The notes under the pieces were generated by a model, which was given only the letters and a program-made list of their open reading frames with translations, was not told the DNA's origin and ran no database searches. Shown here piece after piece: positions 49,340 to 57,434 of a stretch of 64,000 nucleotides of DNA. Both the position numbers and the translations under genes were made by a program. The stretch's first letter is position 1. Each line of letters starts with the position of its first letter. Origin of the DNA: PALSA-600 sp963842335 (GTDB lineage Bacteria > Actinomycetota > Thermoleophilia > Gaiellales > Gaiellaceae); contig CAWJGF010000011.1 in the NCBI GenBank assembly GCA_963842335.1, forward strand, positions 186,001 through 250,000, written 5' to 3'.

Positions 49340-51413
49340 CGACGGCGGAGATGTTGCCGGCGAGGTCTTCGGCCTCGGCTGACAGCTGATGGACGGCGCC
49401 CGGCACGGGAATCGTGAACGTGCCCTTGCCCTCGCCGCGCACGATGCGCGTCTTCTGATTGACGAGAATCGTCACGGTCGCGGGCTCATCGAGCGTGAAC
49501 GTCAGCTTCTGCGGATTCACGATCGTGAGCACGGGCGCGGTCGTATCGATCGTCAGTGGCAATGACAACTGGACGTCGCCGAGTTGATCCGTGACCGTCA
49601 CGACCGCGACATAGTTGCCGTCCGGCAACGCCACGCCGTTCGACGTGCCGTCCCAGGTGAGAGTGTGCGGGCCGATTCCGAGCTGGCCCTCGAACGCTGT
49701 CGTGACCACCGTGGCGTTTTGCTCGATGTCGACGCGAACGGGAACGTTCTGCGCGAGCATGAACGAGAACGTCATCGAGTCCGCGACGCCGTCGCCGTTC
49801 GGCGAGATCGTGCGCGGCTCTGCGTCGAGTGCCGCCAGCGTCCGATCCACGACGATCTCGACCGACTTCGACACCGACTTCGCGCTCGTGAGTGCGGTCG
49901 CGGTGACGACCAGGCGGTAGCGGCCGTCGGGCAGCACACTCGCTCCCCACTCGAACGAGTTGTTGCCCGCAAGGCGCTGCTCGTTGAGAGGGGTCACGAG
50001 CGGTGCGCCATCGGAGTCCAGCACCTGGGCGTTCACCTTGGCGGCCGTGCCGAGCGTGAAGCTCACCGTGGCCGAGTCTCCCGAGCCGTCTGCGTTCGGC
50101 GTGATCACGTTCGGTGTCGCGGCGAGGTTCGTCAGCGAGAACGCCTTTGGGGGCGGCGCAGGCTTGCCGATGCCGAGCGTGCCTGCCGCTTCGAGGACCC
50201 CCGGCGCGCTGATCGTCCACTTGAAGAGGCCCTTCCCGGCCGTGAGCGAGCCCCAGGTCCAGTCGACCGTCTGGCTCGTGCCTGCGCCGGAGGCAACCGT
50301 GCGCCCGAGCTGGTCGACGACGGCCACCGTCCACGGCAAGGCTGACGAGAGGCGCGCCTGAAAGCGGACCTGGCCGCCGAGCGCTCCCGAGACGCTGGGC
50401 GAGTAGAGCTTCGGAAGCCCCGTCAGCGCAACGCGCTTCGCGATCGCTGGGAGCAGCTTGTAGGCAGCGGTGCCCGGGCACTCGCTCGGCCCGGTGTCGC
50501 GATGCCCGGAGATCGCGCGCAGGGTCACGAGCTTCCCCGACTTGTACTTCGCATTGCCGCCGGAGGTGTAGACGACGGTCGCGAGCGGATCGACGTGGGC
50601 CAGGTCGAGCCGCCACGCTGCGAGCGCGACGAGCGCGTCCTGTTGCGCCTTCGGCGGCTTGGCGATCGAGAAGTTCCCCATCAGCGCGATCCCCGCCGTG
50701 CCGGTGTTGAAGCCTTGCGCGTGCGCGCCCACCACGTTCCGGTCGATACCGCCGCCGCGTCCCTCATAGACGGTGCCGAAGCGATCGACGAGGTAGTTGT
50801 AGCCGATGTCGTTCCAGCCGTTTCCCTTCACGTGGTACACCTCGATCCCTCGCACGATCGCCGCGGACTGCGCGCGTGTGTAGTTGTTCGTCCCCGCCGT
50901 GTGGTGAACGACAAGCAGTCGCACGGCAGGCGCGAACGTCGGCTTTGTACGGACGATCTCCTCGTCGGCACCCCACCCCGAGCGCGGGACGATCGACGGC
51001 GAACCGGCCTCGCTCAGCCGCCGCAGCGGCGCGCGGGTGACGCGTGACCAGAGCTCATATGACCGCAGCCGGGACACATCGCCCGCCGTCCGGTACTGCA
51101 CCGCATCTGCGGCGCCCGTCCAGTCGAGGTTGCCGTCGTGCCAACTGCCAGTCCCGCCGTCGGGCGCGGAGTCTGCGTCGGCGCCGACCCAGGCGCTCCA
51201 GCGGCCGTGGAGCCGATGCACCCGGTAAGACACGGTGCCTTGGCCGGCCCAGTGTGCCGCGAGCATGTTGAAATTCATCCCGGCCGGTGCGGCAGCGAGC
51301 GACCGGCCGCCGAATGGAACATTCGAGACGCGCATGGCGACATCGCCCGCGTGTGCGAGCGCAGGGAGCGCAAGAGCCGCGACGACGACAGCGGCGATGG
51401 CGAGCTTTTGCAT
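49326..51413 (-). CDS. Secreted N-acetylmuramoyl-L-alanine amidase (PGRP/Amidase_2) with Ig-like repeats
   Basis: This 695-residue protein has a signal peptide (KLAIAAVVVAALALPALAHA) and an N-terminal beta region. The amidase domain (about 185-360) shows SGWGADEEIVRTKPTFAP, LLVVHHTAG (Zn His), GWNDIGYNYLVDRFGTVYEGR, VVGAHAQGFNTG and ISGHRDTGPSECPG. The C-terminal half has FlgD-type Ig-like repeats (VITPNADGSGDSATVSFTLG, TISPNGDGVADSMTFSFML). It cleaves the amide between glycan and peptide of cell wall. The ATG at 51413 starts the signal peptide. Its end overlaps birA by 14 bases. Confidence 0.92.
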   Translation of the reverse strand: MQKLAIAAVVVAALALPALAHAGDVAMRVSNVPFGGRSLAAAPAGMNFNMLAAHWAGQGTVSYRVHRLHGRWSAWVGADADSAPDGGTGSWHDGNLDWTGAADAVQYRTAGDVSRLRSYELWSRVTRAPLRRLSEAGSPSIVPRSGWGADEEIVRTKPTFAPAVRLLVVHHTAGTNNYTRAQSAAIVRGIEVYHVKGNGWNDIGYNYLVDRFGTVYEGRGGGIDRNVVGAHAQGFNTGTAGIALMGNFSIAKPPKAQQDALVALAAWRLDLAHVDPLATVVYTSGGNAKYKSGKLVTLRAISGHRDTGPSECPGTAAYKLLPAIAKRVALTGLPKLYSPSVSGALGGQVRFQARLSSALPWTVAVVDQLGRTVASGAGTSQTVDWTWGSLTAGKGLFKWTISAPGVLEAAGTLGIGKPAPPPKAFSLTNLAATPNVITPNADGSGDSATVSFTLGTAAKVNAQVLDSDGAPLVTPLNEQRLAGNNSFEWGASVLPDGRYRLVVTATALTSAKSVSKSVEIVVDRTLAALDAEPRTISPNGDGVADSMTFSFMLAQNVPVRVDIEQNATVVTTAFEGQLGIGPHTLTWDGTSNGVALPDGNYVAVVTVTDQLGDVQLSLPLTIDTTAPVLTIVNPQKLTFTLDEPATVTILVNQKTRIVRGEGKGTFTIPVPGAVHQLSAEAEDLAGNISAVVSAP

Positions 51414-51479
51414 GACGGTGGCCCGACGAACGGTGCCGCAGGGAGCCTTCGCGCTCAAGGGCAGCGACCCTCTCGCGCA

Positions 51480-51495
51480 TACAATCCTTACAACC
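51480..51495 (+). promoter_or_regulatory. Promoter of the nfeD-slipin-galT unit
   Basis: TACAAT (51480-51485) is the closest match to the consensus -10 element seen in the window. It lies 10 bases before the GTG at 51496, leaving at most a few leader bases. No clear -35 is visible. Confidence 0.45.
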
Positions 51496-52770
51496 GTGAA
51501 ACGGCTGCTGATCGTCCTCGGGCTGCTCGCACTCGTACTGCTCTCGTCGGCACTGCCTGCGGGAGCGGGCGCCGCCCGACCGCGCGTCCTTGCAATCCAC
51601 TTCAACACCGACGTGAACCCGGTCACGCAGGACTGGGTGAACCACGAGCTCGACCGCGCTCAATCGGGCGGTTACTCCGCCGCGGTGATCGTCCTCGACA
51701 CCCCCGGCGGGCTCGAGGACTCGATGCGCAAGATCGTGCAGCGCGAGTTGACGCTTCGCATCCCGGTGATCGTGTACGTCGCGCCCGCCGGTGCGCGTGC
51801 GGCCTCCGCTGGAGTCTGGATCTCCGAGGCAGCCGACGTGCTCGCGATGGCGCCGGAGACGAACATCGGCTCGTCGACGCCGATCAACGGCAACGGCCAG
51901 AACATCGGCAGCGACCTGCGTCGCAAAGTCGTCAACGACGCGGCCGCCTCGCTACGTGGTCTCGCGAAGAGCCACGGGCGCAACGCCGCCTGGGCCGACG
52001 CGGCGGTACGCAAGGCCTCGAATCTGACCGCCGGCGAAGCGCTGCGAAGGAACGTGATCGATTACATCTCGCCGACGCTGCCTGCGCTGCTACGAACGAT
52101 CGACGGGCACGTCACGGTCCCGCGCCGGCTGACACCCCACACCGCGAACGCTGAAATCGTCGACGTGCGACCGGGATTCTTCACGCGCTTTCTCTCGACA
52201 CTCATCGATCCGAACATCGTCTCGCTGCTCTTCCTGGCGGGCATCGCAGGGCTCGGCTTCGAGCTCTTCCATCCAGGCGCCGTCATTCCGGGCGCGTTCG
52301 GAGCGATCTGCATGGTGTGCGCCCTGTTCGGCTTTTCCGTCCTGCCGCTCTCGTGGGGCGGCTTCGTCCTCGTCTTCCTCGGCGTCGTGCTGCTCATCGT
52401 CGACGCCCACGTGACCTCGCACGGGGCCTTGACGTTATCCGGGCTCGTCGCGATGGCCATCGGGTTCATCACGCTCTTCCACAAGGCGCCCGCGCCGTAC
52501 CACACGTCTGTCCCGATCGTCCTCACGTTCACCCTCCTCCTCGGCGGGCTCTGGGCGTTCGCGATGACGAAGGCAATCGCCATTCGCCGGCAACCGATCA
52601 GCGTCGGGCCGGAGGAGATCATCGGGATGGAGGGTGTCGTGCGTGAAGGCGGCCTCGTTTTCGTCCGCGGCGAACTGTGGCGCGCGCAGGCCGACGGCCC
52701 GCTGCGAACGGGGCAGCACGTCCGTGTCGAGTCGCTCGACGGCGTCGCGCTGAGGGTGCGGGCGGTCTAG
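51496..52770 (+). CDS. NfeD-family membrane-bound serine protease (long form)
   Basis: This 424-residue protein has a signal peptide and a ClpP-class protease domain with IHFNTDVNPVTQDWVNHEL, VLDTPGG and the catalytic Ser104 in ARAASAGVWIS. The partner Lys is probably Lys144 in LRRKVVNDAAA. Four or five membrane helices (about 235-360) and a C-terminal OB-fold NfeD domain (IGMEGVVREGGLVFVRGELW) follow. In archaea the homologue cuts stomatin. The gene is followed 12 bases later by a stomatin/slipin gene, the conserved NfeD-stomatin pair. Confidence 0.92.
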   Translation: MKRLLIVLGLLALVLLSSALPAGAGAARPRVLAIHFNTDVNPVTQDWVNHELDRAQSGGYSAAVIVLDTPGGLEDSMRKIVQRELTLRIPVIVYVAPAGARAASAGVWISEAADVLAMAPETNIGSSTPINGNGQNIGSDLRRKVVNDAAASLRGLAKSHGRNAAWADAAVRKASNLTAGEALRRNVIDYISPTLPALLRTIDGHVTVPRRLTPHTANAEIVDVRPGFFTRFLSTLIDPNIVSLLFLAGIAGLGFELFHPGAVIPGAFGAICMVCALFGFSVLPLSWGGFVLVFLGVVLLIVDAHVTSHGALTLSGLVAMAIGFITLFHKAPAPYHTSVPIVLTFTLLLGGLWAFAMTKAIAIRRQPISVGPEEIIGMEGVVREGGLVFVRGELWRAQADGPLRTGQHVRVESLDGVALRVRAV

Positions 52771-52782
52771 GCTGCTCGAGTC

Positions 52783-53550
52783 ATGACTGCCGCCCTCATC
52801 GCCTTTGCGATCGTCGTCTTCCTGATTGTGATTGTCGCGGTCAGTGCAATCAAGGTCGCGCGCGAGTACGAGCGCGGGATCATCTTCCGCCTGGGCCGGC
52901 TGCTGCCCGAGCCGAAAGGGCCGGGCCTCTTCTTCCTGATCCCGATCGTCGACAAGATGGTTCGCGTCGACCTGCGGACGATCACGCTGAACGTCCCTCC
53001 ACAGGAAGTAATCACGAAGGACAACGTGCCCGTGCGCGTGAACGCGGTCGCCTACTTCCGGATCGTGGCACCGAAGGATGCGATCGTGCAGGTCGAGAAC
53101 TTCATGAACGCGACCTCGCAGATCGCACAGACGACGCTGCGGTCGGTGCTCGGGCAGCACCAACTCGACGAGCTCCTGTCCGAACGGGAGAAGATCAACG
53201 CGATCCTCCAGACGATCATCGACGAGCAGACCGCGCCCTGGGGAATCAAGGTCTCGGTCGTCGAGGTGAAGGACGTCGAGATCCCGCAGGGCATGCAGCG
53301 GGCAATGGCGCGCCAGGCCGAGGCCGAGCGGGAGCGGCGCGCGAAAGTGATCAACGCCGAGGGCGAGTTTCAGGCGTCGGAACGGCTGAGGGACGCCGCC
53401 ACGGTGATGGAAACCCACCCGATCGCGCTGCAGTTGCGCTACCTGCAGACGCTGCTCGAGCTCGGCTCGTCGGCGTCGACGACGATCGCGTTCCCGGTGC
53501 CGATCGAGATGCTGCGCGCGTTCGGCGGCCTCGGCGGTAACGACAGCTAG
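52783..53550 (+). CDS. Slipin (stomatin/SPFH family protein)
   Basis: This 255-residue protein has one N-terminal membrane anchor (LIAFAIVVFLIVIVAVSAI). The SPFH domain follows: EYERGIIFRLGRLLPEPKGPG, LRTITLNVPPQEVITKDNVPV, LRSVLGQHQLDELLSEREKIN, VKDVEIPQGMQRAMARQAEAER. It organises membrane microdomains and is the usual substrate or partner of NfeD. TAGGCT lies 9 bases before the ATG, so it may also be transcribed alone. Confidence 0.93.
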   Translation: MTAALIAFAIVVFLIVIVAVSAIKVAREYERGIIFRLGRLLPEPKGPGLFFLIPIVDKMVRVDLRTITLNVPPQEVITKDNVPVRVNAVAYFRIVAPKDAIVQVENFMNATSQIAQTTLRSVLGQHQLDELLSEREKINAILQTIIDEQTAPWGIKVSVVEVKDVEIPQGMQRAMARQAEAERERRAKVINAEGEFQASERLRDAATVMETHPIALQLRYLQTLLELGSSASTTIAFPVPIEMLRAFGGLGGNDS

Positions 53551-53554
53551 CTGG

Positions 53555-54367
53555 TTGGCCGACCTCCGTCACGATCCGACGACGGGTCGGTGGATTGCGA
53601 TCGCGCCGGCGCGCGCAGCACGGCCCGGCGGGGCGTCGCGGCCGGCAGCCGACGACGAGGCCGGCTGCCCGTTCTGCGCGGGCCATGAGGATGCGACACC
53701 ACCGGAGACGCTGCGGCTCGGCGACGGGCCGACCGGCTGGCAGGTGCGGGTCGTGCCGAATCTCTACCCGGCGCTCGAGCGACAGGAAGTCGTGATCCAC
53801 GGTCCGCGGCACGTGCACTCGGTCGGTGAGCTGCCTGACGCGACCCTCGATCTCATTGCCGAGGCCTGGCAACGGCGCGCCCGGGATGTCGGCGGCATCT
53901 GCTTCGCGATCCTGAACGAGGGCCGCGAGGCCGGAGCTTCGCTGCCTCATTCGCACTCGCAGCTCGCCTGGCTGCCCGCGGCTGCGCCGGCCGTCGTCGG
54001 CGAACACGGTCTGCCCGAGGTCGTCGCCGTGCTCGAACGGGACGGCGTCACCGCGGGCTGCCCCGTCGCGAGCCGCGTGCCCTACGAGGTGCTGATCGCG
54101 CCGGCGAGGCCCGAGGCTGCCGGCCTCCGCAGCGATCTGCTCGCGCCCGCGCTGCGCCTACTGGCCGACCTCGTGCGCAGGCTCCAGAAGATCGAGGATG
54201 CACCCCTGGTGCCTCTGAACGCCTGGCTCCACGACGGGCCGAGCTGGCACCTGGAGCTCATGCCGCGGACAACCCGACTGGCCGGCCTCGAGCTCGGCGC
54301 GGGTGTTTATGTGAACCCGGTCGCCCCGGAGACGGCGGCGGCGAATCTGCGTGCCGCCACGAGCTAG
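53555..54367 (+). CDS. galT: Galactose-1-phosphate uridylyltransferase-like protein
   Basis: This 270-residue HIT-superfamily protein has LRHDPTTGRWIAIAPARA, the zinc-site start CPFCAGHEDATPPE, VRVVPNLYPALE, EVVIHGPRHVHSV, the catalytic HSHSQLAWLP (HxHxQ) and WHLELMPR. It is shorter than E. coli GalT (~350). It may use other hexose-1-phosphates or ADP sugars. The start is the TTG at 53555, four bases after the slipin stop; the alternative in-frame starts would delete the first conserved strand. Confidence 0.85.
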   Translation: MADLRHDPTTGRWIAIAPARAARPGGASRPAADDEAGCPFCAGHEDATPPETLRLGDGPTGWQVRVVPNLYPALERQEVVIHGPRHVHSVGELPDATLDLIAEAWQRRARDVGGICFAILNEGREAGASLPHSHSQLAWLPAAAPAVVGEHGLPEVVAVLERDGVTAGCPVASRVPYEVLIAPARPEAAGLRSDLLAPALRLLADLVRRLQKIEDAPLVPLNAWLHDGPSWHLELMPRTTRLAGLELGAGVYVNPVAPETAAANLRAATS

Positions 54368-54377
54368 CTGCCCTGGT

Positions 54378-54692
54378 TCAGCTCACTTCGTCGGCCGCGA
54401 CCTGGCCGGGCCGGTGATCGCGAAACCGGCGGGCGGCATCGATCGCCGCGCCGAGGTTCAGGCCCTTGTCCTTCGCCTGCTTGATCAGCATCACGGTCTC
54501 GACCGCCTGCATGTCGTAGATCCGCTGCTTCTTCCCCTTCGTCGGGATCTGGGCCTTGTTCGTCCAGTAGTCGAGCTGCATCTTCGAGATGCCCGCGATC
54601 GCACAGACCTGGCCGAGGTACAGCTCGATCTTGTCGAGGTGCTCCGCCATGTCGATCGGCTCCAGCAGGTCGAGCTGCTTTGAATACGCCAC
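54378..54692 (-). CDS. MerR-like helix-turn-helix regulator
   Basis: This 104-residue protein has a single winged-helix domain: LYLGQVCAIAGISKMQLDYWTNKAQIP, then KKQRIYDMQAVETVMLIKQAKDKGLNL. There is no effector domain. The DYWTNKAQIPT segment matches MerR-type HTH proteins. The GTG start at 54692 has AAAGG about 10 bases upstream. Its first 202 bases lie inside the formal gyrA frame, which I believe is artificially extended. Function and targets are unknown. Confidence 0.82.
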   Translation of the reverse strand: MAYSKQLDLLEPIDMAEHLDKIELYLGQVCAIAGISKMQLDYWTNKAQIPTKGKKQRIYDMQAVETVMLIKQAKDKGLNLGAAIDAARRFRDHRPGQVAADEVS

Positions 54693-57394
54693 GCCAGGGA
54701 ACCTTTCGTCGCTTGCTCCCGACCCCTTGCTTTAGCACTTATAACCCGGCCACTTGCAAAAGGGAAGGGGCCGAGCCAAAAAGAGGCAACGTGATATCGG
54801 CGAAAGAGTCGTTCAGTCGGCAGAGTCGGGCTGCTCGCCGTCGGCGCCGTGTCGGCTCCATCACTCGCAGCTGGTTCGCCACTCGCCCCGTTCAGGGCTT
54901 CTGGCTCGAGCCCGGCCACAACCGCGTCGTCATCCGTCGCCTCGACCACAGGCGCCAGTGACGAGACCTGCTCGCCCTCGCGCAGGCGCATGACGATCAC
55001 GCCTTGGGTCGAGCGGCCCAGCCGCTTGACATCCTCGACGGGCATCTTGATCACGGTGCCGCCCGTGGAGATCAGCATCACCTGATAGCCGTCGCGGACG
55101 ACGCGGGCGCCGGCGAGATGGCCGCGTGCTGCGGTGAGCTGCACGGTCTTGACGCCCATGCCGCCGCGGCCCTTCTTGGGGTAGTCGGAGACGCGGGTGC
55201 GCTTGCCGTAGCCGTTCTCGGTGATGACGAGTAGATCCGAGTCGTCGGCGGCGATGGCGACGGAGATCACCTCGTCGTCGCCGCGTAGGCGCATGCCCTG
55301 CACACCGGATGCGTCGCGGCCCATCGGGCGAACGTCGCCCTCCGAGAAGCGGATCGCCTGTCCGAGACGCGAGACCATCAGAACGTCGTCCTCGCCCGAG
55401 CTGTGGCGGACGCCGATCAGCTCGTCGCCTTCGCGCATCTTGATCGCGATGATCCCGTCGGCCTTCAGGTTCGTGTTGTACGCGCCGAGTTGGGTCTTCT
55501 TCACGACGCCCTTCTTCGTCGCGAAGAGGAGGAACTTCGCCTCCTCGAAGTTGCGCGTCTGCACGACCGCGCGCACGTTCTCGCCCTGGCGGAACGGCAG
55601 CAGGTTGACGATCGCGCGTCCCTTCGACTGCCTGGAGCCGAGGGGCAGCTCGTGCACCTTCAGGCGATAAACCTTGCCGACACTCGTGAAGAAGAGGATG
55701 TAATCGTGCGTCGAGGCGACGAAGAGATGCTCGATGTAGTCCTCGTCCTTGAGGTCCATCCCCATCACACCGATTCCGCCACGGCGCTGCTCGCGGTATG
55801 CGGTGACGGGCAGGCGCTTGATGTAGCCGGAACGGGTGATCGCGATCACCATGTCCTCTTCCGCGATCAGATCCTCGAGCTCGAGCTCTTCCTCGGCCGC
55901 GACGATCTCGGTGCGCCGGTCGTCATGGCGCGAATAGATCCCGCGGAGCTCGAGCAGCTCCTCCTTGATCAGCGCGTCGATCTTCTCCTCGGAGCCGAGC
56001 AGATCGCGCAGCTCGGTGATGCGCTCCTGGATGTCCTTGAACTCGTTCTCGACGCCCTGGCGCTCGAGCGCTGTGAGGGCACGCAGGCGCAGCTCGAGGA
56101 TCGCAACCGCCTGTACCTCGGAGAGCTCGAACTCGGCCATCAGGCCGGTCTTTGCAGCGTCGGTGTCCGCGGCGCCGCGGATGAGCGCGATCACCGCATC
56201 GAGATTGTCGAGCGCGATCAGGTAGCCCTGCAGGATGTGAGCGCGCTTCTCCTTCTGACGCAGTTCGTGCTTCGAGCGGCGCGTGACGATCTCGCGCTGG
56301 AAGTCGAGGTAGTGCGTCAGGAGCTCGAGCAGCGAGAGGGTGCGTGGTACGCCGTTCACGAGCGCGACCGTGTTGACGCCGAACGTCGACTGCAGCGGCG
56401 TGTGCTTGAAGAGCTTGTTCAGTGCGACCTGTGGGACGGCGTCACGCTTCAGCTCGACCTGGATGCGCATCCCCGACCGGTCGGAGTGGTCCTGCAGGTC
56501 CGAGATCTCGGTCAGGACCTTGTCGTTGACGAGCTCGGCGATCTTGGCGATCACGCCGCCGTCGCCGCCCTTCTTCACCCCGTAGGGAAGCTCGGTGATG
56601 ATGATCGCGCTCTTGCCGCCGCGCAGCTCCTCGATGTGGGCGCGTGCGCGCATGACGACGCGGCCGCGGCCTGAGCGATACGCATCGCGAATGCCCGATC
56701 GGCCGACGATGATCGCGCCGGTCGGGAAGTCAGGGCCTTTCACGTGCTTCATCAGGTCCTCGACGTTCGCGGCGGGGTTGTCGATCAGCGTCACGATCGC
56801 GTCGACGACTTCGCCGAGGTTGTGCGGTGGGATGTTCGTCGCCATGCCGACGGCGATGCCGGCGCTGCCGTTCACGAGCAGGTTCGGGAAGCGCGCCGGC
56901 AGGACGAGCGGCTCGCGCTTCGACTCGTCGTAGTTCGGTCCGAACTCCACGGTGTCGGAGTCGAGCTCGCGCAGCATCTCCTCGGCGAGCTTCGCGAGAC
57001 GGGCCTCCGTGTAGCGCATCGCGGCTGGTGGGTCGTCGTCGATCGAGCCGAAGTTCCCCTGGCCGTCGACCAGCGGGTAGCGCAGCGAGAACGGCTGCGC
57101 CATGCGCACGAGCGTGTCGTAGATCGATGCGTCGCCGTGCGGGTGGTGGTTGCCCATCACGTAGCCGACGATGTTCGCGCTCTTCACGTACGGCCGGCCG
57201 GGCCGGTTGCCGTTCGACCACATCGAGTAGAGAACGCGGCGGTGGACCGGCTTCAAGCCGTCGCGGACGTCGGGCAGCGCGCGCGACACGATGACGTGCA
57301 TCGCGTACCCGAGGAAGCTCGAGCGCATCTCCTGCTCGAGCTCCCTGGATTCAATCCGGCCGGGACCGAGCGCCCCTGTTTCCAACTCAGACAT
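54491..57394 (-). CDS. gyrA: DNA gyrase subunit A (3' end disturbed)
   Basis: This subunit is normal over its conserved length: VSRALPDVRDGLKPVHRR, the quinolone region GNHHPHGDASIYDTLVRMAQ, the catalytic Tyr128 in AMRYTEARL, the GyrA box EQRRGGIGVMG and six beta-pinwheel blades to about residue 830. After the acidic tail begins, the frame has no stop and runs 202 bases into the MerR-like gene in another frame (967 residues). Another frame ends in DGEQPDSAD and a TGA at 54813-54815, a much more natural tail. One missing base near 54840-54870 would explain it. Confidence 0.95.
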   Translation of the reverse strand: MSELETGALGPGRIESRELEQEMRSSFLGYAMHVIVSRALPDVRDGLKPVHRRVLYSMWSNGNRPGRPYVKSANIVGYVMGNHHPHGDASIYDTLVRMAQPFSLRYPLVDGQGNFGSIDDDPPAAMRYTEARLAKLAEEMLRELDSDTVEFGPNYDESKREPLVLPARFPNLLVNGSAGIAVGMATNIPPHNLGEVVDAIVTLIDNPAANVEDLMKHVKGPDFPTGAIIVGRSGIRDAYRSGRGRVVMRARAHIEELRGGKSAIIITELPYGVKKGGDGGVIAKIAELVNDKVLTEISDLQDHSDRSGMRIQVELKRDAVPQVALNKLFKHTPLQSTFGVNTVALVNGVPRTLSLLELLTHYLDFQREIVTRRSKHELRQKEKRAHILQGYLIALDNLDAVIALIRGAADTDAAKTGLMAEFELSEVQAVAILELRLRALTALERQGVENEFKDIQERITELRDLLGSEEKIDALIKEELLELRGIYSRHDDRRTEIVAAEEELELEDLIAEEDMVIAITRSGYIKRLPVTAYREQRRGGIGVMGMDLKDEDYIEHLFVASTHDYILFFTSVGKVYRLKVHELPLGSRQSKGRAIVNLLPFRQGENVRAVVQTRNFEEAKFLLFATKKGVVKKTQLGAYNTNLKADGIIAIKMREGDELIGVRHSSGEDDVLMVSRLGQAIRFSEGDVRPMGRDASGVQGMRLRGDDEVISVAIAADDSDLLVITENGYGKRTRVSDYPKKGRGGMGVKTVQLTAARGHLAGARVVRDGYQVMLISTGGTVIKMPVEDVKRLGRSTQGVIVMRLREGEQVSSLAPVVEATDDDAVVAGLEPEALNGASGEPAASDGADTAPTASSPTLPTERLFRRYHVASFWLGPFPFASGRVISAKARGREQATKGSLAWRIQSSSTCWSRSTWRSTSTRSSCTSARSVRSRASRRCSSTTGRTRPRSRRRGRSSGSTTCRRSRP

Positions 57395-57410
57395 TCGCCA
57401 TCTCTTTCTA

Positions 57411-57434
57411 GACGTTTAGCGCGAGCTAAACGTC
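57411..57434 (-). other. Perfect hairpin spanning the gyrB stop codon
   Basis: GACGTTTAGC/GCTAAACGTC is a perfect 10-bp stem with a 4-base loop between gyrB and gyrA. The 5' arm contains the last two codons and stop of gyrB (GAC GTT TAG), so a terminating ribosome would open it. No U-run follows, so it is more likely a stabiliser or a device setting the gyrA:gyrB ratio than a terminator. Confidence 0.7.

Noticed and set aside
54364..54738. A 124-residue minus-strand frame in the MerR-like region
   Set aside because: It is an alternative frame of the MerR-like gene with no HTH; the frame from 54692 carries the HTH motifs.
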